This document shows positions 23,734-31,993 of a DNA stretch of 64,000 bases, one piece after another. The DNA is from an uncultured Bacteroidales bacterium (GTDB lineage: Bacteria; Bacteroidota; Bacteroidia; Bacteroidales; UBA932), in assembly GCA_910585445.1 (NCBI GenBank), contig CAJUEK010000005.1, forward strand, positions 1 through 64,000. Reading direction: 5' to 3'. The notes below the pieces were generated by a model, which saw only the letters and a program-made list of their open reading frames with translations, had not been told where the DNA came from and ran no database searches. The position numbers were made by a program, and so were the translations under genes. How positions within the stretch are numbered: position 1 is the first letter of the stretch; each line of letters opens with the position of its first letter.

Positions 23734-25749
23734 ATGAACAGATATATAAAATATTCGATGACGCTCATTTGCGGGGCTGCGGCACTTGTGTCGTGCATGA
23801 AGACCCCTGAGCTTGTACTTGCTGACAAGGGGCCCGATATGACCGTGAACAGCTGCACGGAGTCTGCCTATATGGGAGCGGACCTGAAATTTTCCGTGAC
23901 TGTCAGCGATGATGATTTCGCTCTTTCTACCCTGAAGGCCCGTCTTTACTATGACGATGCGCAGGTGGGTGAGACCGTGATAAGGACAAAGGAGAACGGC
24001 ACATACGAGGGTTCTCTGACCGCGCCTCTCTACAAGGATATTCCGGACGGAATCGCTTCCGTTGTGTTCGCTTCGCAGAATGTGGGCATGGGATTGACAT
24101 ATGATACCCTCTATGTCAGCCTTAAGCGTCCGGATTTCCCGGAACTTGCTCTCTGTGCCCAGGACGGGGAGGGCACATGGAAGATGAAGAGGACTTCGGG
24201 ATACAGATACGAGGTAACGGCTGATTTTCCGTCTCTCCTCAAGGCTTTCGTGACCACTCCTGCGGTAAATGCGGAAGGTGAGGTCATCTCATTGGGCTGG
24301 GACGGCTCTGCGCTTTCAGCCGGGAATGAGAATCCGATACCGTTCTCGGCCACGATTCCCGGGCAGTACACTGTTTCCGTTGACCTGATGAGCCTTGAGG
24401 CTGCGCCTTTCAAATATGTTGTGACGGAGGAATTTGACCTTTCGGAGCAGTCGCCTGAGGCAGTTTACAGCTTGCGTCAGGGACTTGGCCTGAGCTTCCC
24501 TCATATTGACGGGATTGCCGACTGGGATCTTGACCAGGATTTCTTTACTGTGGATGATGACAAGAATGTCACTTTCGATGCGGTTGACGGATATTATAAG
24601 TTCGTGGCCGACTTCAAGAATACCTTTATCAAGGTGCTTCCTTGTGACGCTCTCGGAAACACTCTCGCTCTTGGCGGCGGATGCGACGGCGCGGTGTGGG
24701 CCATCGGGCAGAATTTCGGAAAGCCTGTCATAGGGCCGTCCTGGAACACGACTGACGGGGCATATGCTTTTGCCCAGGTTTCTCCTAAGATATATCAGTT
24801 CACACTGAATGTGGGCGGACAGATAAAGGACGGCGTCGCTCTGAAAATATATCACCAGATGGGCTGGGGAGGCGAATTTACGAAAGCTGACTTTGCTTCG
24901 TTTGACGGTGCGGGAGTGTTCGTGATGACGGATTCCGGTGACATCAACATCGCTTCAGGGGCCGCTCTTGCCGACAAGAAAGCCTACAGGTTTACGCTTG
25001 ATCTTCGCCAGGGCGCGTCTGCTGCAGTTCTGAAAGTGCGTGAGGTTGAGGCCATCGGCGGCGCTGCCCTTGACATTTCGGTGAACGGGACAAAGGCCGA
25101 CAGGCTCTCGAGAAGCATCTATAAAGTCTCTGCCATGTCACTGAAAAAAGGTGATGCCGTCAGCTTCTCAGGCATAGAAGGCATTGCTGACTGGTATTTT
25201 GACCCTGACCATTTCACAGGCACCGGCAGTGATTTGAAATTCAATGCCGTAGAAGGATGGTATTCTGTAGAGATGGATATTGATGCCGGTTTTGTTACCG
25301 TAAGGCGAGTGAAGCAGGACGGAAAGGCGGCCACATTCAAGGATGAAGGCGCCCTCACAGTCATGGCATGGGGACTTGCCCATCCTGTGATGACAAGCCA
25401 GCTCGCATGGGAGAGCGGTGCCTTGATAACTATGGCCGAGATTGAGGACGGGGTTTATCAGTTCTCCGGACTTGCGGTTGAAGAAACCGACGGCGTGACT
25501 ATGGGAGGCCGCTTCAGATATGACTATCTGTCAATCAAGTTCTTCGGCCAGGCAGGCTGGGGAGACGAGATGGGAGATGTCACCTTGACTGACGGGGCTG
25601 CGAAGCTGATTCGTGTTCCGGGCAACATTGAGCTTGCTGAAGGCGTGGAGCTTGAGAAAGGCGCGATGTATGTGATGACCGTGAGGGCTGACAATGCCGG
25701 GTTTGCGGGCGGAAAATTCAATTGTACCGTTGACCTTGTGAAAAAATAA
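23734..25749 (+). CDS. Surface glycan-binding lipoprotein (SusE/F-position)
   Basis: This protein sits where surface glycan-binding proteins normally lie in SusCD loci. It has a lipoprotein signal ending AALVSC and no catalytic motif. An N-terminal Ig-like domain (~30-135) is followed by two related halves. GIADWDLDQDFF at residue 260 and GIADWYFDPDHF at residue 483 begin equivalent stretches about 223 residues apart. Each contains a GxxGWG segment (QMGWGGEF, GQAGWGDEM). The duplication suggests tandem glycan-binding modules on an elongated stalk. It lies 45 nt after GH30, so it is in the same operon. The ligand is inferred from neighbours only. Confidence 0.75.
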   Translation: MNRYIKYSMTLICGAAALVSCMKTPELVLADKGPDMTVNSCTESAYMGADLKFSVTVSDDDFALSTLKARLYYDDAQVGETVIRTKENGTYEGSLTAPLYKDIPDGIASVVFASQNVGMGLTYDTLYVSLKRPDFPELALCAQDGEGTWKMKRTSGYRYEVTADFPSLLKAFVTTPAVNAEGEVISLGWDGSALSAGNENPIPFSATIPGQYTVSVDLMSLEAAPFKYVVTEEFDLSEQSPEAVYSLRQGLGLSFPHIDGIADWDLDQDFFTVDDDKNVTFDAVDGYYKFVADFKNTFIKVLPCDALGNTLALGGGCDGAVWAIGQNFGKPVIGPSWNTTDGAYAFAQVSPKIYQFTLNVGGQIKDGVALKIYHQMGWGGEFTKADFASFDGAGVFVMTDSGDINIASGAALADKKAYRFTLDLRQGASAAVLKVREVEAIGGAALDISVNGTKADRLSRSIYKVSAMSLKKGDAVSFSGIEGIADWYFDPDHFTGTGSDLKFNAVEGWYSVEMDIDAGFVTVRRVKQDGKAATFKDEGALTVMAWGLAHPVMTSQLAWESGALITMAEIEDGVYQFSGLAVEETDGVTMGGRFRYDYLSIKFFGQAGWGDEMGDVTLTDGAAKLIRVPGNIELAEGVELEKGAMYVMTVRADNAGFAGGKFNCTVDLVKK

Positions 25750-25759
25750 GGCTTCTTAT

Positions 25760-25767
25760 TATCTTTG
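25760..25767 (+). promoter_or_regulatory. Candidate -7 element for the SusR-like regulator
   Basis: TATCTTTG is an exact TAnnTTTG match lying 22 nt before the regulator ATG. It would let the regulator and GH3 genes be transcribed apart from the SusCD operon. Confidence 0.5.
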
Positions 25768-25789
25768 CGCATACTAACCGCAATGTCTT

Positions 25790-27427
25790 ATGAAACACAT
25801 GTTTTTCTGTATGGCCGCATACGTGGCTGTCCTATGTTCATGCTCCCGTGCCGGTGACAATGTCCTTCTTGAGAAACTCGACAATGTTCTCGGCCAGAAA
25901 GAAACCTATCAGGGATATTTCCGTGACAGGATGCAGGTTCTCAAGGACGTGCTTTCGGAGCAGAATGACCTGGAGCAGATATATGGAATAAACAGGCGGA
26001 TTGCGCAAGGATACAGCGCCCACAGCTTTGACTCTACACTTGTATATTTGCAGAAGAACCGGAGAATCGCCCAGCAATTGGGCGATTCTCTCAAAATCAT
26101 GGATACGGATTTCCAGCTTGTGAAGTCGTATGTGATGGCAGGCTACAGTGTCGAGGCCGGTGACATCCTGAACCGCTATGACGGACGGACAGTACCGCTT
26201 CAGATGCTGAGGGAATATTATGACGCCTCCCATGTATGGTGGGGCGAGATAATGGCCTATACTTCCAAGGGAATCTCAGCGGATGAGAAATGGAAGCAGA
26301 GGAACAGTTTCCGTGACCTGCTCCTTTCCGTGACGGAAGAGGGCACTTTCGAGTGGTACGATCTCAAGAGGGAAGAGGCTGAGTCGGAGGGAAACATGCA
26401 GGCAGCACGCTCATATGCCGTAAAGATGATGGAACAGACCCAGGAGAATACCCGGGACTATGCCAAGGCCTGCTATTTCTATGCGGACTCGTTCAAAGGC
26501 ACGGACGGGCATGAGAATGAGGAGTGGCTGATACGCTCTGCAATCGCGGATGTGATGTGCGCCACGAATGACTACGCATCTCTGAACTCTCTGTCCCGTA
26601 TCCTGTTCACCAAAGGGGACATTGACCGGGCTTTCCGCTATGCGGCCGACCATTGCATGTGCGATGCGCTTTCATACAACGGCAAACTGCGTCCGTGGCA
26701 GATTTCTCAGTTCTTTCCGGAGATAGAGAAGGCATACCAGCTCAAGCATGCGCGGGCGACGCGTGTCATGGTCCTGATGATTGTTTTCATTTCCGCGCTT
26801 CTTGTGCTGCTTCTCCTTCTGATGCTTTTCATTTTCAAGAGGCAGCAGATATTGGATTCGATACGTCTGAAGCTCCAGGAGTCATATGTGCAGATTGAGG
26901 ACCGCAACCATGAGCTTGTGGCCATAAACAGCCGCCTGGTGTCACTAAACGCCAGGATGCAGGAGGCCGACAAGGTAAAGCAGGAGTACATTGCCTTGTT
27001 CCTGAGCATAGTTTCGGAAAACATAAGCAAGGTGAGGCAATATAAGAACCATGTGCTCAAGGCCATAAGGCAGGGAAAGACCAGGGAGGTAGTGCAGGAG
27101 ATTGAGATGCTTCCGCCTATTGACGAGGACATATCGGAGTTCTACAAGATGTTTGACCAGACGTTCGTGAACCTGTATCCGGATTTTGTGGATAAGTTCA
27201 ATGCGCTTTTGGCTGACGGAGCTGCTATAGTGCCCAAGGGGGATGACATCCTGACGCCTGAACTTAGGATTTTCGCTCTTATAAAGCTTGGCATTACGGA
27301 CTCGAGCAAGATTGCGTCTCTGCTGCATTACTCCGCCAATACGATTTATAACTACAGGGCTAAGACCAAAAACAAGGCACGCGTCTCCAGAGACAGTTTT
27401 GAGGAGGCCGTGCGCAATATTGACTGA
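25790..27427 (+). CDS. SusR-like membrane-spanning transcriptional regulator (DUF6377 type)
   Basis: This is a 545-residue predicted inner-membrane regulator. The N-terminus (MKHMFFCMAAYVAVLCSC) is a signal or anchor. Residues ~25-320 are a helical, TPR-like periplasmic part (INRRIAQGYSAHSFDSTLVY). One strong membrane helix spans ~326-347, followed by a coiled coil (LQESYVQIEDRNHELVAINS). The C-terminal ~100 residues carry a LuxR-like helix-turn-helix (LTPELRIFALIKLGITDSSK, then IASLLHYSANTIYNYRAKTK). DUF6377/SusR proteins sense oligosaccharide in the periplasm and activate susCD genes. It lies between the surface lipoprotein and GH3 with its own candidate promoter, and probably controls this locus. 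Confidence 0.83.
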   Translation: MKHMFFCMAAYVAVLCSCSRAGDNVLLEKLDNVLGQKETYQGYFRDRMQVLKDVLSEQNDLEQIYGINRRIAQGYSAHSFDSTLVYLQKNRRIAQQLGDSLKIMDTDFQLVKSYVMAGYSVEAGDILNRYDGRTVPLQMLREYYDASHVWWGEIMAYTSKGISADEKWKQRNSFRDLLLSVTEEGTFEWYDLKREEAESEGNMQAARSYAVKMMEQTQENTRDYAKACYFYADSFKGTDGHENEEWLIRSAIADVMCATNDYASLNSLSRILFTKGDIDRAFRYAADHCMCDALSYNGKLRPWQISQFFPEIEKAYQLKHARATRVMVLMIVFISALLVLLLLLMLFIFKRQQILDSIRLKLQESYVQIEDRNHELVAINSRLVSLNARMQEADKVKQEYIALFLSIVSENISKVRQYKNHVLKAIRQGKTREVVQEIEMLPPIDEDISEFYKMFDQTFVNLYPDFVDKFNALLADGAAIVPKGDDILTPELRIFALIKLGITDSSKIASLLHYSANTIYNYRAKTKNKARVSRDSFEEAVRNID

Positions 27428-27438
27428 ACAGAAACATT

Positions 27439-29670
27439 ATGATAATGAAGAAGACATTGTTGGTGCCGCTTGCCGGTGCCGTCCTTCTGGCTTCATGCGG
27501 CCAGGCGGGCAACGGGAATGCAGGTCCGGTCTATCTTGACGTGGACAGGCCTTTGGAGGAACGCGTCGAGGATGCGCTTTCACGTATGACGCTCGAGGAG
27601 AAAGTCAGGGTGCTGCATGCGCAGTCGAAGTTCTCTTCCGCAGGTGTTCCGCGTCTGGGGATACCTGAGCTGTGGTGTACGGACGGGCCTCACGGAATAC
27701 GTCCGGAGGTGCTTTGGGACGAGTGGGACCAGGCCGGCTGGACCAATGACTCATGTGTGGCCTTCCCCGCGCTGACCTGCCTTGCGGCTACATGGAATGA
27801 GGACATGTCCGCCCTATACGGCAAGTCCATCGGTGAGGAGGCGCGCTACAGGGAGAAAGACGTGCTGCTCGGGCCTGGGGTGAACATATACCGCACCCCG
27901 CTCAACGGACGCAATTTCGAGTATATGGGCGAGGACCCTTATCTCGCGTCGAAGATGGTCGTTCCGTATGTGCAGCAGGTGCAGGAAAACGGAGTGGCCG
28001 TGTGCGTGAAGCATTTCGCACTTAACAATCAGGAGGCAAAGAGGCATGAGTATGATGCCGTAGTTGATGACAGGACTTTGCATGAGATATATCTTCCTGC
28101 ATTCAAGGCCGCAGTGCAGGAGGGCGGGGCCTGGTCTGTGATGGGAGCATACAATCTGTATCGCGGGCAGCACCTGTGCCATAACGAATACATGCTGAAC
28201 GGGGTTCTGAAGCAGGACTGGGGCTTTGACGGAGCTGTGATTTCGGACTGGGGAGGCACGCATGACACCGCGGAGTCCATTTCCAACGGGCTTGACCTTG
28301 AGTTCGGCACATGGACCAACGGACTGAGGGGTGAGACGTCAAATACTTATAACTCCTATTATCTCGCAGACCCTTATCTTGCAAGGCTGCGCAGCGGTGA
28401 GGCTTCCATGGAGGTTCTTGATGACAAGGTCCGCAGGGTGCTCAGGTTGATTTTCCGTACTGCCATGAATACCCGCAAGCCTTTCGGGTCGCTCTGTTCT
28501 CCGGAGCATTATGACGCGGCCCGCCGTATTGCCGGAGAGGGCATCGTGCTTCTGAAAAATGACGGGGGAGTGCTTCCTCTGGACCTTTCCTCCACGCGCC
28601 GCATTGCCGTGATAGGGGAGAATGCGATAAAGATGATGACTGTCGGCGGAGGTTCGTCTTCTCTTAAGGTGCAGCATGAGTGTACGCCGCTTGAAGGTAT
28701 CCGTGCGGCTGCCGGGGACAAGGCGGAAATCGTGTATGAACGTGGCTATGTGGGCGATATTTCGGGTGACTATAACGGTGTGGTGACAGGGCAGGATCTT
28801 TCGGAGAGCCGTTCGGAGAGTCAGCTGACAGCCGATGCAGTCGCTTTGGCAGCTTCTTCTGATGCCGTGATTTTTGTGGGCGGCCTCAACAAGTCGGCCC
28901 ATCAGGACTGCGAGGATTCTGACCGTCTCGGCCTGGAACTTCCGTATGATCAGGATAAGGTCATATCGGCCTTGGCAAAGGTTAATCCGAATCTTGTTGT
29001 CGTGATTATTTCCGGAAATGCCGTGGCCATGCCTTGGGCAGATGAGGTCAACGGAATCGTTGAGGCATGGTTCGGCGGCTCTGAGGCCGGAAATGCTCTT
29101 GCGGATGTTCTTTTCGGCAAGGTGAATCCTTCTGGAAAGCTGCCTTTCACATTTCCTGCAAAACTGGAGGACAACGGTGCGCATGCTCTGGGGGCATATG
29201 ACCCGGATGCTGTCAGAGTTGAGTATAAGGAGGGAATCTATGTGGGCTACCGTTGGGCTGACAAAATGCAGGTGAAGCCTCTCTTTGCGTTCGGACATGG
29301 TCTGAGCTACACAGATTTCAGCTATGGCGGCGCGAAGTGCTCAAAATCCGTAGTCCGTTCCAGTGCTGATGTGCAGGTGTCTGTTGATGTTACGAATATC
29401 GGCCAGGTTGCAGGAAAGGAGGTCGTGCAGCTCTATATCGGTGATGACGAGTCTTCTGTCGAGCGTCCGGTGAGGGAACTCAAAGGTTTCCGCAAGGTGG
29501 CGCTTGAACCGGGGGAGACGAGGACAGTCAACTTTACGGTCACTCCGGACATGCTGAAGTTCTATGACCCGGCTTCCGGGTGCTGGGTGCTTGAGAAGGG
29601 CAGCTTCACTGTGTATATCGGTTCTTCTTCTACGGATATACGCACGACTGCCCGTTTCGAGGTGCGCTGA
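27439..29670 (+). CDS. GH3 family beta-glucosidase lipoprotein
   Basis: This is a glycoside hydrolase family 3 exo-acting enzyme, probably a periplasmic beta-glucosidase. The signal ends AVLLASC. The N-terminal barrel carries LWCTDGPHGIRPEV, CVKHFALNNQEAKRHEYDAV and the nucleophile in AVISDWGGTHD (Asp270). The alpha/beta sandwich has GEGIVLLKNDGGVLPLDLS and the C-terminal fibronectin-III-like domain has ELKGFRKVALEPGETRTVNF. At 743 residues it is a standard three-domain GH3. It starts 11 nt after the regulator and would finish degradation of oligosaccharides released by GH30. GH3 also contains xylosidases, so the sugar is inferred. Confidence 0.92.
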   Translation: MIMKKTLLVPLAGAVLLASCGQAGNGNAGPVYLDVDRPLEERVEDALSRMTLEEKVRVLHAQSKFSSAGVPRLGIPELWCTDGPHGIRPEVLWDEWDQAGWTNDSCVAFPALTCLAATWNEDMSALYGKSIGEEARYREKDVLLGPGVNIYRTPLNGRNFEYMGEDPYLASKMVVPYVQQVQENGVAVCVKHFALNNQEAKRHEYDAVVDDRTLHEIYLPAFKAAVQEGGAWSVMGAYNLYRGQHLCHNEYMLNGVLKQDWGFDGAVISDWGGTHDTAESISNGLDLEFGTWTNGLRGETSNTYNSYYLADPYLARLRSGEASMEVLDDKVRRVLRLIFRTAMNTRKPFGSLCSPEHYDAARRIAGEGIVLLKNDGGVLPLDLSSTRRIAVIGENAIKMMTVGGGSSSLKVQHECTPLEGIRAAAGDKAEIVYERGYVGDISGDYNGVVTGQDLSESRSESQLTADAVALAASSDAVIFVGGLNKSAHQDCEDSDRLGLELPYDQDKVISALAKVNPNLVVVIISGNAVAMPWADEVNGIVEAWFGGSEAGNALADVLFGKVNPSGKLPFTFPAKLEDNGAHALGAYDPDAVRVEYKEGIYVGYRWADKMQVKPLFAFGHGLSYTDFSYGGAKCSKSVVRSSADVQVSVDVTNIGQVAGKEVVQLYIGDDESSVERPVRELKGFRKVALEPGETRTVNFTVTPDMLKFYDPASGCWVLEKGSFTVYIGSSSTDIRTTARFEVR

Positions 29671-29723
29671 CGCTTTTGTGCTGATTGGTGATGTGCCAAA
29701 GGGAAAAGTGGGCCGTAACCGGG

Positions 29724-29754
29724 TTGTCTGATAAAAAATAATCAGTTATATTTG
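29724..29754 (+). promoter_or_regulatory. Promoter of the XRE regulator
   Basis: TTG (29724-29726), a 20-nt spacer and TATATTTG (29747-29754) give a full Bacteroidota promoter. The predicted start of transcription is next to the palindrome at 29780-29796. Confidence 0.7.
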
Positions 29755-29779
29755 CCATATTATAATATGTGTTATTCGG

Positions 29780-29796
29780 GAATATCCCCGATATTC
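29780..29796. promoter_or_regulatory. Palindromic operator candidate upstream of XRE gene
   Basis: GAATATC-CCC-GATATTC is a perfect 7-bp palindrome between the -7 element and the ATG of the XRE regulator (11 nt away). The position suits autorepression (inference). Confidence 0.5.
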
Positions 29797-29807
29797 AATA
29801 ATATGTT

Positions 29808-30119
29808 ATGGAATATACGCTTGATATTTATTCGAGACAGCCTGAGCAGCTTATGGAGCTTATGGCAAGGAACTGCAAGGCAAGGCGGCTTGAAAAGGGA
29901 TATAGCAGACGGACATTCTCGGAAATGACGGGGATACCTGCCCCTACTTTGGAGCGGTTTGAGAAGACCGGCAAAATCTCATTGGAGTCTTTTTGCAAGA
30001 TAGTAGTGGAACTGGGTTATTTCAATGAGATGTCCGTCATCCTTTCAAAACCGAAATTCACCACCGGCGCAGAACTCGAAATCATAAACAGAAACAAAAA
30101 ACGGCAAAGAGGACGATAA
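29808..30119 (+). CDS. XRE-family helix-turn-helix regulator
   Basis: This is a small 103-residue DNA-binding protein. Residues ~22-76 form a Cro/C1-type helix-turn-helix: RRLEKGYSRRTFSEMTGIPA followed by PTLERFEKTGKISL. The C-terminal tail is basic (NRNKKRQRGR). Proteins of this size in Bacteroidales are often antitoxin-like (HipB type) partners, but no toxin gene is adjacent; the next gene is a converging ECF sigma factor. A full promoter and a perfect palindrome upstream suggest it controls itself. No target is otherwise evident. Confidence 0.8.
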   Translation: MEYTLDIYSRQPEQLMELMARNCKARRLEKGYSRRTFSEMTGIPAPTLERFEKTGKISLESFCKIVVELGYFNEMSVILSKPKFTTGAELEIINRNKKRQRGR

Positions 30120-30128
30120 TCCTCAGTC

Positions 30129-30668
30129 TTATTTGCAGAGATAGTCTTTGAGGGAGCGGCGGAGGAGTTTGAGGGCACGCTGGATTTCCGAGGTGACTTT
30201 GCGGCGGGATACATTGAATCTTGCCGCAATTTGCATATATGTCATCTCTTCCTCTCGGCTTGCCAGGAAAATGTCCTTGGTAAGCTTCGGCATCCTGACC
30301 AGTTCCTTATTGAATATTTCCAGGATTTCCTCCCGGTAGAGCCTGTCCGAGAGCCCGCTGTCTGACAATACGCCCAGACTTGTCTCAATTCTCCACCTGG
30401 CTTCGTCCGACAATTCGTTCTTGGCCTTGAGAAGAGTCTGCTGTTTGCGCAGATGGGATATGCATCGGGCACGGACGCACATGTACAGGTAGCCCTTGAT
30501 ATTGTCTTCTCCCTCCAGTGTCTCCCTGTGCTCCCAAAGATACATGAAACTGTCCGTAACAATGTCCTTTGCGGCATCGGAGTCGTTGATGTAGGAAAAG
30601 GCAATATTCTCGAAACTGCTCCTGCACTCGAGAAAAAGTCTCCCGAAAGCTTCCGCTGTCAATTGCAT
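30129..30668 (-). CDS. ECF RNA polymerase sigma factor (RpoE-like)
   Basis: This is a 179-residue extracytoplasmic-function sigma factor. Region 2 reads FENIAFSYINDSDAAKDIVT followed by DSFMYLWEHRETL. Region 4 holds EEEMTYMQIAARFNVSRRKV with the recognition helix near residue 150. Such factors in Bacteroidota act with a FecR anti-sigma and an STN-bearing SusC. All three occur here, but the sigma gene is at the far 3' end of the locus and FecR at the 5' end, not side by side. A terminator (30762-30797) and a separate TAAATTTG promoter (30744-30751) show that it is an independent unit. Pairing with the FecR at 38282 is an inference from proximity. Confidence 0.9.
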   Translation of the reverse strand: MQLTAEAFGRLFLECRSSFENIAFSYINDSDAAKDIVTDSFMYLWEHRETLEGEDNIKGYLYMCVRARCISHLRKQQTLLKAKNELSDEARWRIETSLGVLSDSGLSDRLYREEILEIFNKELVRMPKLTKDIFLASREEEMTYMQIAARFNVSRRKVTSEIQRALKLLRRSLKDYLCK

Positions 30669-30743
30669 GATTCCCTTTTATGATAAATTTATTGCGCCTT
30701 GGAAACAGCTGTCAATAAAGACTGGTTCCTTGCGTTGAGGGCG

Positions 30744-30751
30744 CAAATTTA
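30744..30751 (-). promoter_or_regulatory. Candidate -7 element for the sigma factor gene
   Basis: On the minus strand TAAATTTG matches TAnnTTTG, about 75 nt before the sigma start codon and just downstream of the operon terminator. Confidence 0.5.
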
Positions 30752-30761
30752 TAAAACTTTT

Positions 30762-30797
30762 AAAAAAGGAAAGGGCCGGGTCCCGCAAAGGGGGCCC
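30762..30797 (-). terminator. Terminator of the FecR/SusCD/GH18 locus
   Basis: On the minus strand GGGCC pairs with GGCCC around a GC-rich inner stem. TTTCCTTTTTT follows, 35 nt after the LamG gene stop. Confidence 0.65.
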
Positions 30798-30831
30798 AGC
30801 ACATCTTTCCAAAGCTGTCATGAAGCTGTCT

Positions 30832-31974
30832 TTACATCCATTTGGTGTCAATCATTGTCGGATTGGCGCTCGTTCCGACAGCCTCATATCCATGTCCGGT
30901 CTCGTCCGGAACGTAGTTCCTTCCGTTACGGGTCTCATATTTGTTCATTCTCCAGTAGGCGAGCAGCCCGTCTGATGAAGGGTCGACATAGTTCATGTTG
31001 TTGGCTATCTCGGACTGGCTCAGCGCTCTCGTCCAGACTCTAACCTCTGCGATATATCCGTAGAGGTAGCGTCCTCCGCCGTATGACGCACCGATCTGGA
31101 AACCACCTGAGTTGTCGCTTGTCAGGTCAATGGTCTCGCCTGCAGTCTGGGTGCCGGTCACATATTGCCCATCGATGTAGATGTCCCATGTGGAACCTGT
31201 CCATACGGCGGCTATGTGATACCATTTGCCTGTTTCGCAAAGCTTGTCGGTTGCGGCCGGCTGATATGAGGCGTGGCAAATCTGCACACAGTTGTTAGGA
31301 ATTTTCACGTCTCCGAAACGCACTCCGCACATGCCCTCGATACCCATTATTGAGCTGATGTAAGGGTCGCTTGACTGGAAGCGGTCCACTAATACCCTTG
31401 ACTCGAGAGTGACCTGCGGAATAGCGGCAAGGTTGTCGTCCTGCTGGAATGAAGGTACTGTGTATTTGTTGTAGCCGAGATAGATGGCCTTGCTTATGAC
31501 TGGAGTCTTGAGGACAATGAAAAGTGTCCTTGACGGTTCCAGGACGCGCATCGCGCTTACTGACTTGATGCTGACGGGAATGCAGTATGTCACTCCTTCC
31601 GCAAAGTCATCCATTGTGGTGACTGTCACGTCGACTGCTTCTGACAGGTTGTGTCCCGCGAGGATGGCAGTTGAGTAGGAACTGAGCGTGAAACTTCCTT
31701 CCGGAGCCATCTGATAATTTTTCCCGTATTTGGCATTGAAGCCATCAATGAGGTCTTCGCGGATTTCAAGCTCGATGCTGATGTCCTCTGTCGCCTTTAC
31801 TGAAGACATCACGGTAAATGATGTCCCGTCAGGCGGAGTGTCAATGGTGATGGTCTTGTCCGGAGTGCTCTGGGCATCCGTCATGAAGATGGCGTCGTAT
31901 GGCTCAGCCACATTGGCGCAGCCTGCCGCAAATGCGGCCGATGCCAGGAATATGATTGAATTCTTGATTTTCAT
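30832..31974 (-). CDS. DUF1735-type / LamG surface lipoprotein
   Basis: This 380-residue protein has a lipoprotein signal ending AAFAAGC. An N-terminal Ig-like domain (~25-160; FTVMSSVKATEDISIELEIR) resembles the DUF1735 domain that precedes GH18 in Bacteroides endoglycosidases. A LamG/concanavalin-type lectin domain covers ~165-380, with GKWYHIAAVWTGSTWDIYID, YLYGYIAEVRVWTRALSQSE and GLLAYWRMN. No catalytic site is seen, so a surface glycan-binding role is likely. It starts 19 nt after the GH18 gene and is the last gene of the operon. Confidence 0.8.
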   Translation of the reverse strand: MKIKNSIIFLASAAFAAGCANVAEPYDAIFMTDAQSTPDKTITIDTPPDGTSFTVMSSVKATEDISIELEIREDLIDGFNAKYGKNYQMAPEGSFTLSSYSTAILAGHNLSEAVDVTVTTMDDFAEGVTYCIPVSIKSVSAMRVLEPSRTLFIVLKTPVISKAIYLGYNKYTVPSFQQDDNLAAIPQVTLESRVLVDRFQSSDPYISSIMGIEGMCGVRFGDVKIPNNCVQICHASYQPAATDKLCETGKWYHIAAVWTGSTWDIYIDGQYVTGTQTAGETIDLTSDNSGGFQIGASYGGGRYLYGYIAEVRVWTRALSQSEIANNMNYVDPSSDGLLAYWRMNKYETRNGRNYVPDETGHGYEAVGTSANPTMIDTKWM

Positions 31975-31993
31975 ATCTGTTGTCGATGGTTAA

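Noticed and set aside
28339..29298. Long minus-strand open frame of 319 codons antisense to GH3
   Set aside because: A shadow of the GH3 gene; no start signal and no domain.
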